A DNA stretch of 64,000 nt from Rutidosis leptorrhynchoides. Its lineage: Eukaryota; Streptophyta; Magnoliopsida; Asterales; Asteraceae. The DNA lies in the NCBI RefSeq assembly GCF_046630445.1, contig NC_092336.1, positions 503,145,001 to 503,209,000 on the forward strand, read 5' to 3'. Below are positions 23,413 through 36,956 of the stretch, in pieces. The translations under genes and the position numbers were made by a program. The number at the start of each line of letters is the position of its first letter. Position 1 is the stretch's first letter. The notes beneath the pieces were generated by a model. The model did not search any database and was not told where the DNA came from. It was given only the letters and a program-made list of their open reading frames with translations.

Positions 23413-24858
23413 TTTGACAAGATTTAACTACATAAATAGTCACGTTATTTGTAAAATCTTGCAACTTTAGTCAATCTTGCAACTTTAGTCACTATGGTTT
23501 TTTTCTTGCATTTTTAGTCACAGTGGTTTCAAAAATTTTCAATTTCAGTCACTCAAGCAAATTGGCGTTAGTTTGGTGCGTTGGAACAGAGCATGTGCCC
23601 CTCACGTGAGGGGTATTTTCGTCAATATATTATTATTTCAGCCTTTAAAACAGGTTCATTTTCCCTTTTTTTTCCCCAATTTCAATTTGAAACCCTACTT
23701 TCTTTAGGCTTCAATTCTTCTTTTATTAAAACCTTAATTAAATCTAATTTAAATAGAATGAATCTAGATCTGACAAATCTCTAACAAACATTTCAAAATA
23801 AAAAAAAATTCATACATACAATACAAATCTTTATCAAATTAGAATGAAATACAAATACTTTGAACCACATTTCCCTCATTACATCGTTACGTCTCTACAC
23901 ACACAAACCCAAATAACATTGATAAAAGAAATTACTTCAAAGATCTTGAAAAATCAAAAATCACCTTGAGTAATTTTATCTTTTCCATTTAATAATTAAA
24001 TTAACTACAATAACTATAACATTGAATTCTTCAATGAAAAAGAGCATATGTAAAAGAAATTACCTTTAGTTGCAGTGATACATACAAACACCATCTTTAT
24101 ATATAGAGAAGGTAGAATAGATTTCTAGAGAAAAAAATCAAACCCTTTAACTTCAAAATCAAACACATGAAAATCACGCCAAATAAGAAAGCTAGATTCT
24201 GGAGATGACTGTCGAATTTTTAACCGGCGACGATTTGCTTTCCGACATCGATTCTCTCATTGTATATACGCTACCGTTTCGTTCCTTCATCGGAGATCTC
24301 CGGCGAAGCTCTGATCTCTCGCAGATCTCCTGCCAAACTCCGATCTGATAAAAGAAGACTTGTTGTAGCCGATCGAACTCATCTAATCCATGAAGAAGCT
24401 TCTTTTTTTGTTTTGGGTTTTGTAAAGAATTTTAATAAACTTCAATATTATATGATTTTGGGTTTTAAGAGGATAGTGATTTTACTCTCAGATTCAATTT
24501 TTGTTGTGGCTTCGATGAAGTAATTTGATGAACTATTTTTATGAATTTTGATTTATGGATTTTGTGTAAGATATAAGAATCCTATCTATCTCACACGTCT
24601 ATCGTGGGCCGACTCCTGAGTTTCAAGGTGTTTCAGAATTGTATGACTATCAATTTGAGGTAGAAGGTCCAAAATGCCCTCACATGTCTAACATGTGACT
24701 GATACTTAACGGGCATAATTAACGTGTTACACGGAGTGAGAGTTTTTGCAAGATTTTCAAACCTCAGTGACTATCTTTGCAAGAAAAAAAGCTTAGTGAC
24801 TAAACTTGCAAGATTTGACAAACCACAGTGACCATTTTTATAATTAAGTCTTTGACAA
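23413..24858. mobile_element. Pack-MULE-like element with long inverted ends
   Basis: TTTGACAA occurs directly outside both ends (23413-23420 and 24851-24858). Inside, the left ~130 bases and the reverse complement of the right ~130 bases align: GATTTAACTACATAAATAGT against GACTTAATTATAAAAATGGT, then TCTTGCAA-TTTAGTCAC and TTTTTTTCTTGCA blocks. Long diverged inverted ends and a ~1.1-kb non-transposase interior fit a MULE carrying captured host DNA. The duplication seen is 8 bases (9 is usual for MULEs), so a hAT-type origin is an alternative. Confidence 0.65.
24205..24345 (+). CDS. Short ORF inside the Pack-MULE-like element, possible captured exon
   Basis: A 46-codon frame from an ATG at 24205 reads MTVEFLTGDDLLSDIDSLIV and ends in TGA. 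It is GC-richer and more codon-like than its surroundings, and its acidic start resembles the N-terminus of a transcription factor, but I recognise no family. It is probably a captured first exon that runs into unrelated sequence. Function is unknown. Confidence 0.3.
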
Positions 24859-25059
24859 ATATGGATGTTTACAAATTGGGCAAAATCTTGAGGCCTCGGG
24901 CAAATTATGAAGATTTATGTGAAAAAGTTAAAAAAGAAAAAAATTTCTTCACTAGAAAATATAAAAAATTACAGCCCCTATACTCGTGCAATGAACATTA
25001 GATACAGTAAAGAACAATGTTGAAATTGAGATATCAAGATCATAAGCGTCATTTTAGAA

Positions 25060-25155
25060 GACAATAGAATCGTAACAATTACAATATCAAACTGATCTTG
25101 GTTTAAAGACAATAGAATCGAAACAATTACAATATCAAACTGATCTTGGTTTAAA
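25060..25155. repeat. Two-copy 48-base tandem repeat
   Basis: Units 25060-25107 and 25108-25155 both read GACAATAGAATCG(T/A)AAC and on through ACTGATCTTGGTTTAA, differing at one base. Surrounding DNA is AT-rich without genes. Confidence 0.9.
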
Positions 25156-25329
25156 TAAGTAGTTTGGTTTCTGGGTTTTTCTAATTCCAATATGATAAAT
25201 ATAAATAAAGCGGTAATGATAAAATTTGTATTTCAGATAATGTTAAAAGTAAGTGCATGTTATTATTTCTTTAGTTATGTGATGTTAAAATGGTCTCATG
25301 GATATGTGATTATTTGAGACTTATTATTT
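25156..25329. other. AT-rich spacer
   Basis: Nothing recognisable. Confidence 0.4.
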
Positions 25330-26110
25330 TGTACCTGACGTCTCTATCAAATGATTGACAAGTAACTGGAAAAATACGTCGAGTTTGTTGATTCTAAATA
25401 GATAGTAATGCCTTTTACCCTCGACGTTCACCATCACGACTACATGACGGTGTAGACGGCTCTATGTGCCCGAGGCATGGTCCATGCTATTGGAATAGAC
25501 GGTGTATTAACATTTTCGGGTATATATACGATAAATCTAAACTTTCTTACGCAAAAAGATCGAGAGACATGATGAGACATTTTGGATTGATCCTCGTTAG
25601 CAAAATGATTGATGCGTTAGAGTAAACTTGGAATTCCCCAAAAGTCACTGAAAATCGCCCTTTTGTGCTCTGAAAATTGGCTGGTGAAAAGATAAAACAA
25701 CTAGGGTAAAACTGCTTCCTTAAATAGCTCAAGTGATCTGGCCGACCTGATTTGCGCGGTGTGCAAATAAATGCGCGGCGCGCATTAGTGAATAAAAGTA
25801 GCTGCATAAAATTGAAAGCTGGCGGGTCTCAAAACACGTTATAGTGTGCGGTGCGCACTCATCTGCGCGACGAGCAAATGACCCACCTCAGTTTCTGACT
25901 TGTTTTTGCTGAATTCATGCCTTGGACGCGCCCCAAATCAACTTTAACCTTATATACTGCTGTAAACTCGGCGTAATCTCATAAAATACTTCAAATAAAC
26001 ACTTCTCGGCTCTCAAACCATAATCTTCATAATAATCGCGAATAATAACCAAAACCGTATCCAAATGGACGTAAAATGACGGATATTGTCATGATAAATA
26101 TATGAGAAAT
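25330..26110 (-). repeat. Unclassified repeat, LTR-like promoter region
   Basis: Read on the minus strand there are GC-rich modules (GCGCACCGCAC, GCGCGCCGCGCAT, GCACACCGCGC at about 25890-25745). About 30-40 bases later comes a TATA-like GAGCTATTTAAGG (about 25720) and a leader-like stretch with ATGTCTCATCATGTCTC. This order, GC-rich dyads then TATA, is the one seen in LTR promoters elsewhere in the window. No LTR ends were found. Confidence 0.3.
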
Positions 26111-26629
26111 GTGTAATATCACAAATGGACCTATATATTCCAAAAATCAATATGGGCAAGCCGTTTGTATCAGTAGCGTGAGATGTTCCAACCTTTTGAT
26201 AGAGCCGTTTCTGTTAAGCCGTTTGATCTGGTAGTTTGAAACTCACATTCGGGCAAGCCTTTTGATTCACATGTTTGCTTGGTTTTAGCTCATGACTTGG
26301 CTTGTTCACAGGATCGTAACTTGATCTCCGGGGTCGTAACTTTTTTTCACCGTTTTCGCTCTAGATTATTCGTTTTAAGTCCGTTTTTTATTCTTCTTGC
26401 ATCGTCTCCTAAATCACTTGATCTGCCAAATAAAGCAAATAAATGCTTAAATTTTCGGTAAAGTTAAATAATTGATTATTTTAGGGCTCAATATCGAGGG
26501 TAACAACGTGACTTTTAAGCCGATATCAGTTTTCCTTTCATGTTCGGTTTGAGGTCGTTTTAAGAATAATTTTAAATTTTAAATTATAAGATTACTTTAT
26601 GGCGCGTCAAATTATCTTTAGCCTCTTAT
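26111..26629. other. Intergenic, no feature
   Basis: About 500 bases with no reading frame or repeat I can support. The words GCCGTTT(G/C)T near 26160, 26203 and 26218 recur but form no clear unit. Confidence 0.35.
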
Positions 26630-26871
26630 ATGGCACCAAAAGTAATGATAACACCCCGTAGACCACAGATAATGCAGGCGATTGTCGCCATATGCTGCCC
26701 ACAAACACCCGGAATGGGCCTTTGTATCGGGGCGTTTGTCACGAAAAAACGCTGGTACAAACGCATCAGTAGGGGACGTGGCACGTTTTGATTGGTCTAA
26801 ATTTCATAGCCGTTATAAGCTAGCCGTTGCTGATTTTTTTATTTATTTTTTATTTTCCTCTTTTTCTTCTA

Positions 26872-26880
26872 TAAATACAC
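26872..26880 (+). promoter_or_regulatory. TATA box of the Harbinger transposase gene
   Basis: CTTCTATAAATACACAC lies about 100 bases before the transposase ATG, inside the element. Confidence 0.6.
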
Positions 26881-26975
26881 ACTCTTTATTTTCATTTTTC
26901 ACACACTTTTATTCACTACACACTCATATATATATAAAAGTTTATATCTTCTTTTTGTTTTAGAAACTAAAAAAT

Positions 26976-28258
26976 ATGGATTTTTTAGCCTTAAGTATCG
27001 ATTTGTTATTCGATTCAACGTCGTCCGAAGAAGAGGAAGAAATCCAACCAAGAACTCGTTTTCAAAGACAACCATGACGTTTTTTAAATAGAGATCGTGA
27101 AGCAGCGGGTCAATTATTGTGGAGCGATTACTTTTGTGAAAATCCGACGTTTCCGGACGATATTTTCAAGAGACGATTTCGGATGCGCAAAGTTTTATTT
27201 CTCCGTATCCGAGACGGTATTCTTCAACACTCTTGTACTCCTAATGCCCCCGATCATTTTGCTTTTTTCCAACAACGTCCGGATGCACTTGGACGTCTTG
27301 GTTTCTCAACTATTCAAAAAATAACTTGCGCGTTACGGCAATTGTCGTATGGGATGACCGCGGATATATTTGATGAATATATTAAAATGGCGGAAAAAAC
27401 GGGTTATATTACTTTAAATAATTTTTGCAAGTGTATAATTGACTTATATGGGTGGGAATATTTGAGGAAGCCTAATGTAACTGACATTGCTCGGTTGTAT
27501 TCGGCGCATGAGGAGAACATGGTTTCAAGGGAATGTTGGGTAGTATTGACTGTATGCATTGGGCATGGAAAAATTGTCCCGTTGCATGGAAAGGTCAATA
27601 TACGAGAGGTGATCACGGTCACCCGACGATCATGCTTGAAGCGGTTGCTTCATACGATATGTGGATATGGCATGCGTTTTTTGGGATGGCGGGTTCAAAC
27701 AATGACATTAGTGTGTTAAATCATTCTCCGTTGTTTGATTCCCTTCGTAAGGATAGAGCCGCACCTTCATCGTTTGAAGTAAACGAAAACCAGTATCCCT
27801 TTGGTTACTACTTGGCGGACGGGATATATCCCGATTGGACAACACTAATAAAGGGGTATACGACTCCTATTGAAGAGCCTAGGAAAAAATTTACTAAATT
27901 TCAAGCGAGTGCTAGAAAGGATGTTGAGCGTACATTTGTTGTTTTACAAGGTCGGTTTGCGATTTTAAAAACACCGGCACGAGTTATGAGTGTTAATAAG
28001 ATGAGAAAGATAATGTATAGTTGTATTGTTATGCACAACATGATACAAGAAGATAACGGGTTTGCGTTAAGTACTTGGGAACAAGAATGGTTAGATAAAC
28101 CCGAAAACCGGCCTCGTCGCAATATTCGGAGAAGAGTCGAAGATCGTCGATCACGAGAGAAAGAGATTCGCGATCGAGACGTGCACGATCAACTTCGTGA
28201 AGATTTAACGGCTCATATTTGGAACCTCCCGCCAAACTTTCGCTCGATGCATAACTAG
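26976..28258 (+). pseudogene. PIF/Harbinger transposase (DDE_Tnp_4 nuclease), recently inactivated
   Basis: This is a DDE nuclease that cuts and moves the element. The ATG at 26976 opens MDFLALSIDLLFDSTSSEEE, then a TGA at 27075 replaces what is probably a CGA Arg codon. The same frame resumes with NRDREAAGQLLWSDYF and the DNA-binding-like region. Near 27515 one base is lost: HEE should continue as HGFKGMLGSIDCMHW, but that lies in another frame. The frame then runs unbroken to 28258. The three catalytic acidic residues are visible: SIDCMHW, YYLADGIYP and DVERTF. The C-terminus is basic and Arg-rich (NIRRRVEDRRSREKE) and ends NFRSMHN. Only two lesions are seen, so the copy died recently or the first is a read error. 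A host-domesticated ALP1/HARBI1-type gene is unlikely given the terminal repeats and lesions. Confidence 0.85.
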
Positions 28259-28590
28259 TGTTTTTTTTAATAATGTATTGTAATGTTTTTTTTTTTTTTT
28301 GCGTGTATTTTTTTTTATTGTAATGTTTTTTTTTTAAATAATTAATGTACTTTTGTCTAATTTATTTTATATTTTGTATTAAACAAAATAAAAAATAATT
28401 TAAAAACAATTAAAAAAATAAAAACAAAATGTCACGTCACAGTCTTACCATGACAAAAGCTACCCATTACAACTCCCCCCAAAATGTCATGGCCCAGTCA
28501 CAGTTTTTCTCCAAAAAGTGCATCTCACCCACTCCACGTCACAATCACCAATATCTGTGGTCTTATGGGCGTATTCTTTAAGGGCGTCAT

Positions 28591-29342
28591 GCAAAACATA
28601 AATAAGAGAACAATTTTATATTATTATCTTACTATTTTTCACTTAACACTCATTTATATTTTGTCGAATCTCTCAAAATCTTCGCACAGGAATCTCCATA
28701 ATATCTCATAACAAATAAATGACACACACATCACACTCATCACATGCCAAAAAAAATCATAAAACTTTCAAAATATTACGTAACAGTCACATGTAAGACT
28801 AAGGAGTTACATGGTGTTTCCAATGCCCCAAAATACCACGTGGAAATATTTTGAAGCCTCAAAATCCCACATGGATATATTTTGACGCCTAAAGCTTCGT
28901 TCGACTGATTGTTATGGGCGCCGATTTTGCTCATTGGATCCGATGTGTTATGATGCGTTGAATGCTTTTGAACATGGGCTTGGGTTGAAAACCCGCACAA
29001 TTTGGAAACGTTGTGGGATCATATTCATTGGTTGATTTTCAATTTTTTTTTATAAATTAGTTTTAATATATTATTTTTTATTTCCTTTTACTCATCTATC
29101 ACTCGTATTAACAATCGTCACAATATCCCTAATCCATACCACCATAACTTTACATTTTCAACCCACGCTGACACGTCATCAGAAAAGTGCATAACAAATC
29201 ACACCACCTGCCGTAACAAATTGTCTTATGGGCTTCAAATTTGAAGATTGTGTGGTGTTTGTTACAATTGAGACGAAGAAAAAGATGGTGTGAAATATTG
29301 TTAAGCCAATTATAAATTGACACATATATATTAAAATTTTCT
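28591..29342. other. Intergenic, no gene
   Basis: AT-rich. A small imperfect inverted pair (ATAACAAATCACACCAC near 29189 and GTGTGGTGTTTGTTAC near 29252) could be a fragment of a MITE. No reading frame is supported. Confidence 0.4.
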
Positions 29343-29634
29343 TTTTTGCACATCAGTTTGGGATTACCCAGGGGCACTAAACCCCACTCACGCGTCATCT
29401 CGCGTAGTTGCATAACCATCCCCCAACTACGGCCCTGGAGGAAACCTAGACCAATCCGAGGGCATGGCCAGTAAAACACTCCCTCCCTGTTGCCCCCGCA
29501 CTAAACGAAAGGCGACCTGAGTGGCTATTGCAGGTCAAGATAACATTGAGTGCAATGTTGGTGTCCAGCGGAGTCGAATTCCTAACCTCTCGCTAAGAGA
29601 GGCAGACCACTACCAGTTGAACTATAACTCAATG
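29343..29634 (-). mobile_element. tRNA-derived SINE, apparently full length
   Basis: On the minus strand the head is tRNA-like. Box A is TAGTTCAACTGGTAGTGG (box core at 29613-29624) and box B is GGAATTCGACTCC (29570-29582), about 30 bases apart as in a pol III promoter. The body continues about 220 bases and ends in an A/T-rich tail near 29345. The anticodon region is not that of an intact tRNA gene (CTCTCTTAGCGAGAG makes a stem instead). Flanking AT-rich words CATATATATTA and CATATGTTTATATT may be a degraded target duplication. Confidence 0.75.
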
Positions 29635-29640
29635 TGCATA

Positions 29641-32514
29641 TGTTTATATTATTAATTTATTTAACTTACATTCAACTTTTACATCACCTAAAGCAATTTC
29701 ACAAAAATTTAACATTCAAATATAACATTAACCGTAACATACCTTCGAATATAAAACTATTACGACACAATCAGATTTTTCTATCTTTTCTGAAAAGTGT
29801 AAAATTTTAGTGCACTTTATCGGTAAAAATTGTCACCATGAAGGATGAAATCAAATTTTTTTCCCTGCTGAAAATAAATTTGGATTCTGGATCTAAATCT
29901 GAAATAATAAGAAAAAAATGAAAATCCTATTCGAGTGGGGAGTAGGGATGGCAATTGCCACCCGATCTAGCGGATATCAATCTGATCCACCCGCTTCGTG
30001 ATGGATATAGATACGGATATGGATGAACCTAAATGAATATGAATATGAACATAGATGAAAAGTTTCATCGACGAATATATTTACCAACACCAGAAATATA
30101 TATGCAAATACATAAATATTAATACATGCTTACATATATACTATTATATAAATGTATTTATCATTAAATTTACATTTTTCATTCAAATATTATAATGAAA
30201 TAGTTATGATATATTACAGTAAAACACGCATATCTAACAAAATAAACGAATAAAATACATATTTAATTTTTCATATTCAACGTTTAATAGTAAATCAACA
30301 AATGTGTTGTATATTCGACAAAGATTACACATTATTGTGGATATATTTTGATTGTGTCATGTTACATATATTTTTGTTATACTATGTTTTTGTTTTCATT
30401 GCATACTAGTGGAGGACCTGCGAATTCGTGGGGCTATGTGAGTGTTTGTAAAGAAATAATGTTTATGATTATTGTATTTAATGTAAGTAGTTATGTTAGT
30501 TGTTCTGTATCCAATGTATGTACATAAAATTTAAAAACCAACCATATATGTCTGTAAATAACTTTAAAAGTTGAACATAGTATAAAATACTTAAACAGTT
30601 ATTGTAGACATATAAAAAGCATTGATAATGAAAACCAAAAACATATTTATTATATAAAAAAATCTAGAAGGAAATGTAGTCATTGAAATGCAACATAAAA
30701 ACAAATAGAAAAGTTTGTTTGAGGCGTTTGGCTCGTGTGGTTGTACAATCAGACCACGTTTATTGTAGCATGAGTATTACGTGTTGAAAAAATATACGTT
30801 ATATTTATTCAAAAATTTGACAGTGCATCAAATCAGAATGGTTGAATCTTTGCTATATAGTTGTTGAGCAAAAGTCTACCTCAAATGCAGCTCCATTATG
30901 CGGTCTAACTTTTTCGTCCTCATTTTTCACAATTTTAGCTAATTGTATTTCACACTACAAAATAAAATAATAATAAAAAATTACAGTTTCATATACCTAT
31001 GTATATTAGCATGTAACCATAGACACGAGAATTTTGCTCTGCTTGATGTAACCATAAGACATTACTGAAGCACATAAAGAGAAAAAGTTTCATCTCAAAT
31101 ATGTTGGTTAGAAGTTTGCATCAATTGACACCATCTCACTTTTTGTCCAAGTTCAATACTTAAAGCATAACATCGACCGCTTACAAATTTTATAAGGTAC
31201 ATCACCTTAGTCGTGCCTACAAAAAATAATTGTAAATTTATCAAATTCATGTATCTAATATTTGGGTATACATTCACACTAGCTTAAGACCCGTGAAATT
31301 CGCGGGTTTTTTAAGGGCAAATCAAATATCGAACTATCCTAATAATACAATTTTATATAGTATTTGTTAGGTTGCTATCCATATGCAATAAACTGTTGTG
31401 TCAAACACTTTTCATATGTTGTAAGGTCTTAGATCAGCAAGCAAGTGAAGTAATGTGACTCATCTTGAAACAAAGAAGAGATTCACAGCAGTATGTTAGC
31501 ATTTATCAACAAAAGTTCACTACACTCCAACTATTGTCCAGATAACATGCATGTTGTTTGGTTTTCTACTCTGTGCGAATGCGTAAGAGCGAATGCGTAA
31601 GAGTAAGTAATGCGAGGGCTGGTTTTGTTAGACATTTTCTTCGAACTTCATGCATTTACCTTTTTTTTTTAATTTTTTTAGTACCTGCATTTTTTAGAAC
31701 ACGAAAATTATAAGATTTGATGATAGAAAAATGAAGGTAAGAAAACAAAGTCATTGTAAAACACATTTATAGGAAGCGAAATATCACCTATAAAGAAGCA
31801 CATCTTCCATAGGAAGCGTCCCAGATGACATGTAGGTGTAATAATCTAGAGAGATTGATTGTCCAACACATTTATAGAGTTTCAGTTAGTAAATTTTATA
31901 TGCAACCTAGATGACATGTCATAATGAAAATGTAACCCAAATTGTCTTGTTCCGACAAAAATTTGTCTGGATTGTCCCCATTATCCATCTAATCTAAGTC
32001 AAATAATATTTAATTGATTAATTATTATTATATAATGGAAGTTTCACTTTTAAGCAGTTCGAAAAATATGTAATTTAAAGAGTAAGACCTGACCTACTTA
32101 AAGGATTCTAAAAATCTATGATAAGTTGTAAAGCACCACATACCAGAGCCGGACCTCTTGGACCCATCCCATGCTTTTGAACAATCAGTTTTCATCCATG
32201 ACCATCAAATATGAGGCAACATTAGTAACAACCTATAACTATCTATATCAACAATTGACCAAAAGATGTAGTTGAAGGAAATCCGTAACTAACAAAAAAG
32301 GAGTACCGGTAAACTAATGAATTTAAGGTTGTCTTTTGTGTTGCAAGATAGTTGTATCCTCCTATTTCTTCCTGAAACATAAAAACAAATATAGCTAATA
32401 TTAGGTAACATACTTGGAAGAGAAAGAAAAAGACAATCCGACCCCTTTTCGATTGGTTATTATGTTAATAAGTAAAGAAATCACTGGAAAAAATTATCTG
32501 TTTATTATTATTAA
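29641..32514. other. Gene-free AT-rich region
   Basis: About 2.9 kb without supported genes. Recognisable pieces are GATGGATATAGATACGGATATG at about 30001, a motif common in plant repeats, and two direct look-alikes at about 30408 (ACTAGTGGAGGACCTGCG) and 31278 (ACTAGCTTAAGACCCGTG), each followed by a GAATTCG/GAAATTCG dyad and GGG. A short tandem (GCGAATGCGTAAGA twice) lies at about 31577-31606. Short frames here are AT-rich and look random. Confidence 0.4.
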
Positions 32515-32951
32515 GGGTTAAAGCCACAAATTGGCTATATACTTTCTCGAATGTTCCGATGTCGCCCAGATACCCATTTGCATCCCACTGTCGTCTACAA
32601 ACTTTTAAAAAATGTACCAATGCCAACATTTGGTTACCGGTTACCTGCTGAACCGGTAAAGTTAATTATTTAACTTTTTTTTTTCATTTTATATGTCCCG
32701 ATGTCGCCAATATACTTTCAGTTGTGTCCGATGTCGCCCATATACTTTTAGCTTCTGTTTTGATGTATCATCGACGTGTCATGACTACTTAGAAGCCACA
32801 CCATCAATTATTTTCGTTACACGTAAAAAAGAATAGTGGGCGACATCGGTACATTTTTTGAAAGTTTGTAGACGACAGTGGGACGCAAATTGGTATATGG
32901 GCGACATAGGGACATTTGAGAAAGTATATAGCCAATTTGTGGCTTTAAACC
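32515..32951. mobile_element. Fold-back (MITE-like) element
   Basis: The left ~105 bases and the reverse complement of the right ~110 bases are close copies. Both begin with GGGTTAAAGCCACAAATTGG or a near match, and both carry GGCTATATACTTTCTC, ATGTCGCCCA and CCCACTGTCGTCTACAAACTTT. Extra copies of GTCCGATGTCGCCC-ATATACTTT lie in the centre. Flanks share TATTAT but no exact duplication. No coding sequence. MULE-related MITE is the likeliest class. Confidence 0.75.
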
Positions 32952-34398
32952 TATTATCAGATACAAAGTTTTTTTCATTCAAGTAAAATGTATAGTATAC
33001 CCATCAGTAGACATTGACTCCGGGTGATTCCAACTGCTAGAAGGCTAAACCATGATTGTGCTCAATGATGTGACGTTAATACTTAAGTATCAACACTTAA
33101 GGAAAATGCAAAACGCTATATAGAAAAATATAAAAAAGAAAAGAATGGTCAGGTCAGTCAAGTTTTTGACACAATTTACCTACTTCTTGGCCCATTTTTT
33201 AAACTTACGTCATAAGGACCCATGTAGTAAAGTCTGCAAAAGAACAATGAATTAAGAGATGGTTCATTTGTCAAAATATATTGGTTCATCTCATGATAAT
33301 GATCTAACATGTCATATTCAATAGTTTGTGGCAATTGAATGGGTTATATAGTGGTTTCATAACTCTTTGTTGAGTTATACTCTGATTATTTATCTTTCAA
33401 CAGTTTTCAGAATTAGCCCTTATAAGAAAAGTTACAATAAAAGACCAAAAATTGTTTTCATAATTTCAACATGATCTGTTTTAAGCCACACAAGAAACTA
33501 ACCATTTTAAAACTCATTTGTGACCGGAAAGTGCTTACGCCTTCAACCTGGCGCAAGACCGGCATGACTCAATGAAGTATGTTTCAATGCTACATGATAA
33601 GGCAAACCCGTAATAATGCGCAAAAGCTTCTACATAGTTTCCAAAATTATAAACTCCATTTTTGCTGCCTTCCCACTATATTTGCCTCGCTCATACACAA
33701 TAGTATAAATATAATAAATAATAAAAAAACATAAATATTTAAACATACAGAGTATAAACGCAGTAAAATCATATAGATACTTACCTTGAAAATGAAATCA
33801 ACTGATCAGTAGAGAGTGCACTATTTGGCTATCTGCACACGTGCCGGAACCTTTGTACCACCATTTTTGAATCTGATAGTCACATATTCACAACTTATAT
33901 AGTTTGTTTGCTTAAGAACAATGTAATTGAGATAGACTTGTACGACCCTTGGCCTGATTTAATTGCATATCAGAGCTTTTACTTCATTATTTCCTACAAA
34001 AAGGCTATCGTGTTACACACTATTAAAATATATGAGTACTTTAAAAAATTATAGGTTTGACTTATTATTCGATCTCTTGACCATTAAATAATTAATTGTT
34101 GGGTCGTATAGAGAGCTTAAGAATGTTAAGTAGTACCATGTAAGAATCTACATACATGTAAGAATCTACATACGATTACATATTTTGTTGGGTCGTATAC
34201 TCAATCTCTTGACCATTAAATTTTGTAATAATTAATTGTTGGGTAGTCTACTCAAATGGAACAAAAATTTAACATAAACTATGCATACCCAGTTTAAGAA
34301 TGTTAAGGAGTAGCATGTAACAATATGCATACCATTCTCTTGCCTACTAATCATGATTAGAGTCTGCATTCAATGATGTAAATGAGCTTGAAGTTGGT
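32952..34398. other. Gene-free region with a local duplication
   Basis: About 1.4 kb without genes. 34066-34160 and 34199-34330 are diverged direct copies (both carry TCTCTTGACCATTAAAT, TAATTAATTGTTGGGT, AAGAATGTTAAG and AGTA(C/G)CATGTAA), with TGTAAGAATCTACATAC itself doubled at about 34140-34173. Confidence 0.5.
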
Positions 34399-36414
<2,016 letters not shown>

Positions 36415-36956
36415 AATATCCCTACACTTGAGCGTTGCTTGTCCTCAAGCAATACAGAACTTAAAATAAAATTACACTTCACACGAATCACTTTTTTTAT
36501 TCTCACACTTTATACATCAGTGATTTTGATACGGCGGTATAAACAATGATAGTAACGATGAGGTTTACAGTCGCACATGACTATGAAAATTTAGATCCTT
36601 TAAGGAAATTGGATCTTTATGAAAACATTTGATCTTTTGAAAATTCATTCTAGCTTTTACCCTAGATAAGTTTTCCGGAATAACCCTTCACCGGTGTTTG
36701 CAAAATATTTGTGTGGGTTTTGTGGGTTTCAGTTTTGAAAATTTTAGCTCAAAAACTTGTGGTTTTGTGTCACCCACTTGCTAATCCTTGTATTAGGAAA
36801 GCAACACGTCCAGTATACTTGCTCTGTATATTATCTTTCGGTAAACTACCGTCCGGTTGTAAAGGAAAGCGTTGAACAAGCAACTGTTAAGGCAATGTCC
36901 CGTGACATGCTTTTGATTATGGTCTATAACGTGTTGGATGCAATTACTATCCTTTG
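36415..36956 (-). mobile_element. Element D: internal 3' stub, interrupted by element A
   Basis: Contains the purine-rich pre-LTR region and about 500 bases of non-coding interior typical of Tat elements. It stops where A's left LTR begins. The remainder should lie right of the window. Confidence 0.55.

Larger units (their letters stand above)
26630..28590 (+). mobile_element. PIF/Harbinger DNA transposon
   Basis: The end regions are inverted copies: GACCACAGATA (26661-26671) and TATCTGTGGTC (28552-28562), with looser matching for about 25 bases further out on each side (CACCCCGTA against TACGCCCATA). They enclose a single transposase gene with its own TATA box. A 3-base TTA/TAA target duplication could not be resolved. 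The size, about 2 kb, is small because the usual second (Myb-like) ORF is absent. Confidence 0.7.

Noticed and set aside
29150-29479. 109-codon minus-strand frame
   Set aside because: It runs through the SINE body and its tail, not a protein gene.
29560-29634. tRNA gene on the minus strand
   Set aside because: Box A and box B are tRNA-like, but the rest does not fold as a tRNA with an anticodon loop and it continues into a SINE body.
31577-31606. CRISPR-like or satellite repeat
   Set aside because: Only two copies of a 14-base unit; a chance or slippage duplication in a plant genome.
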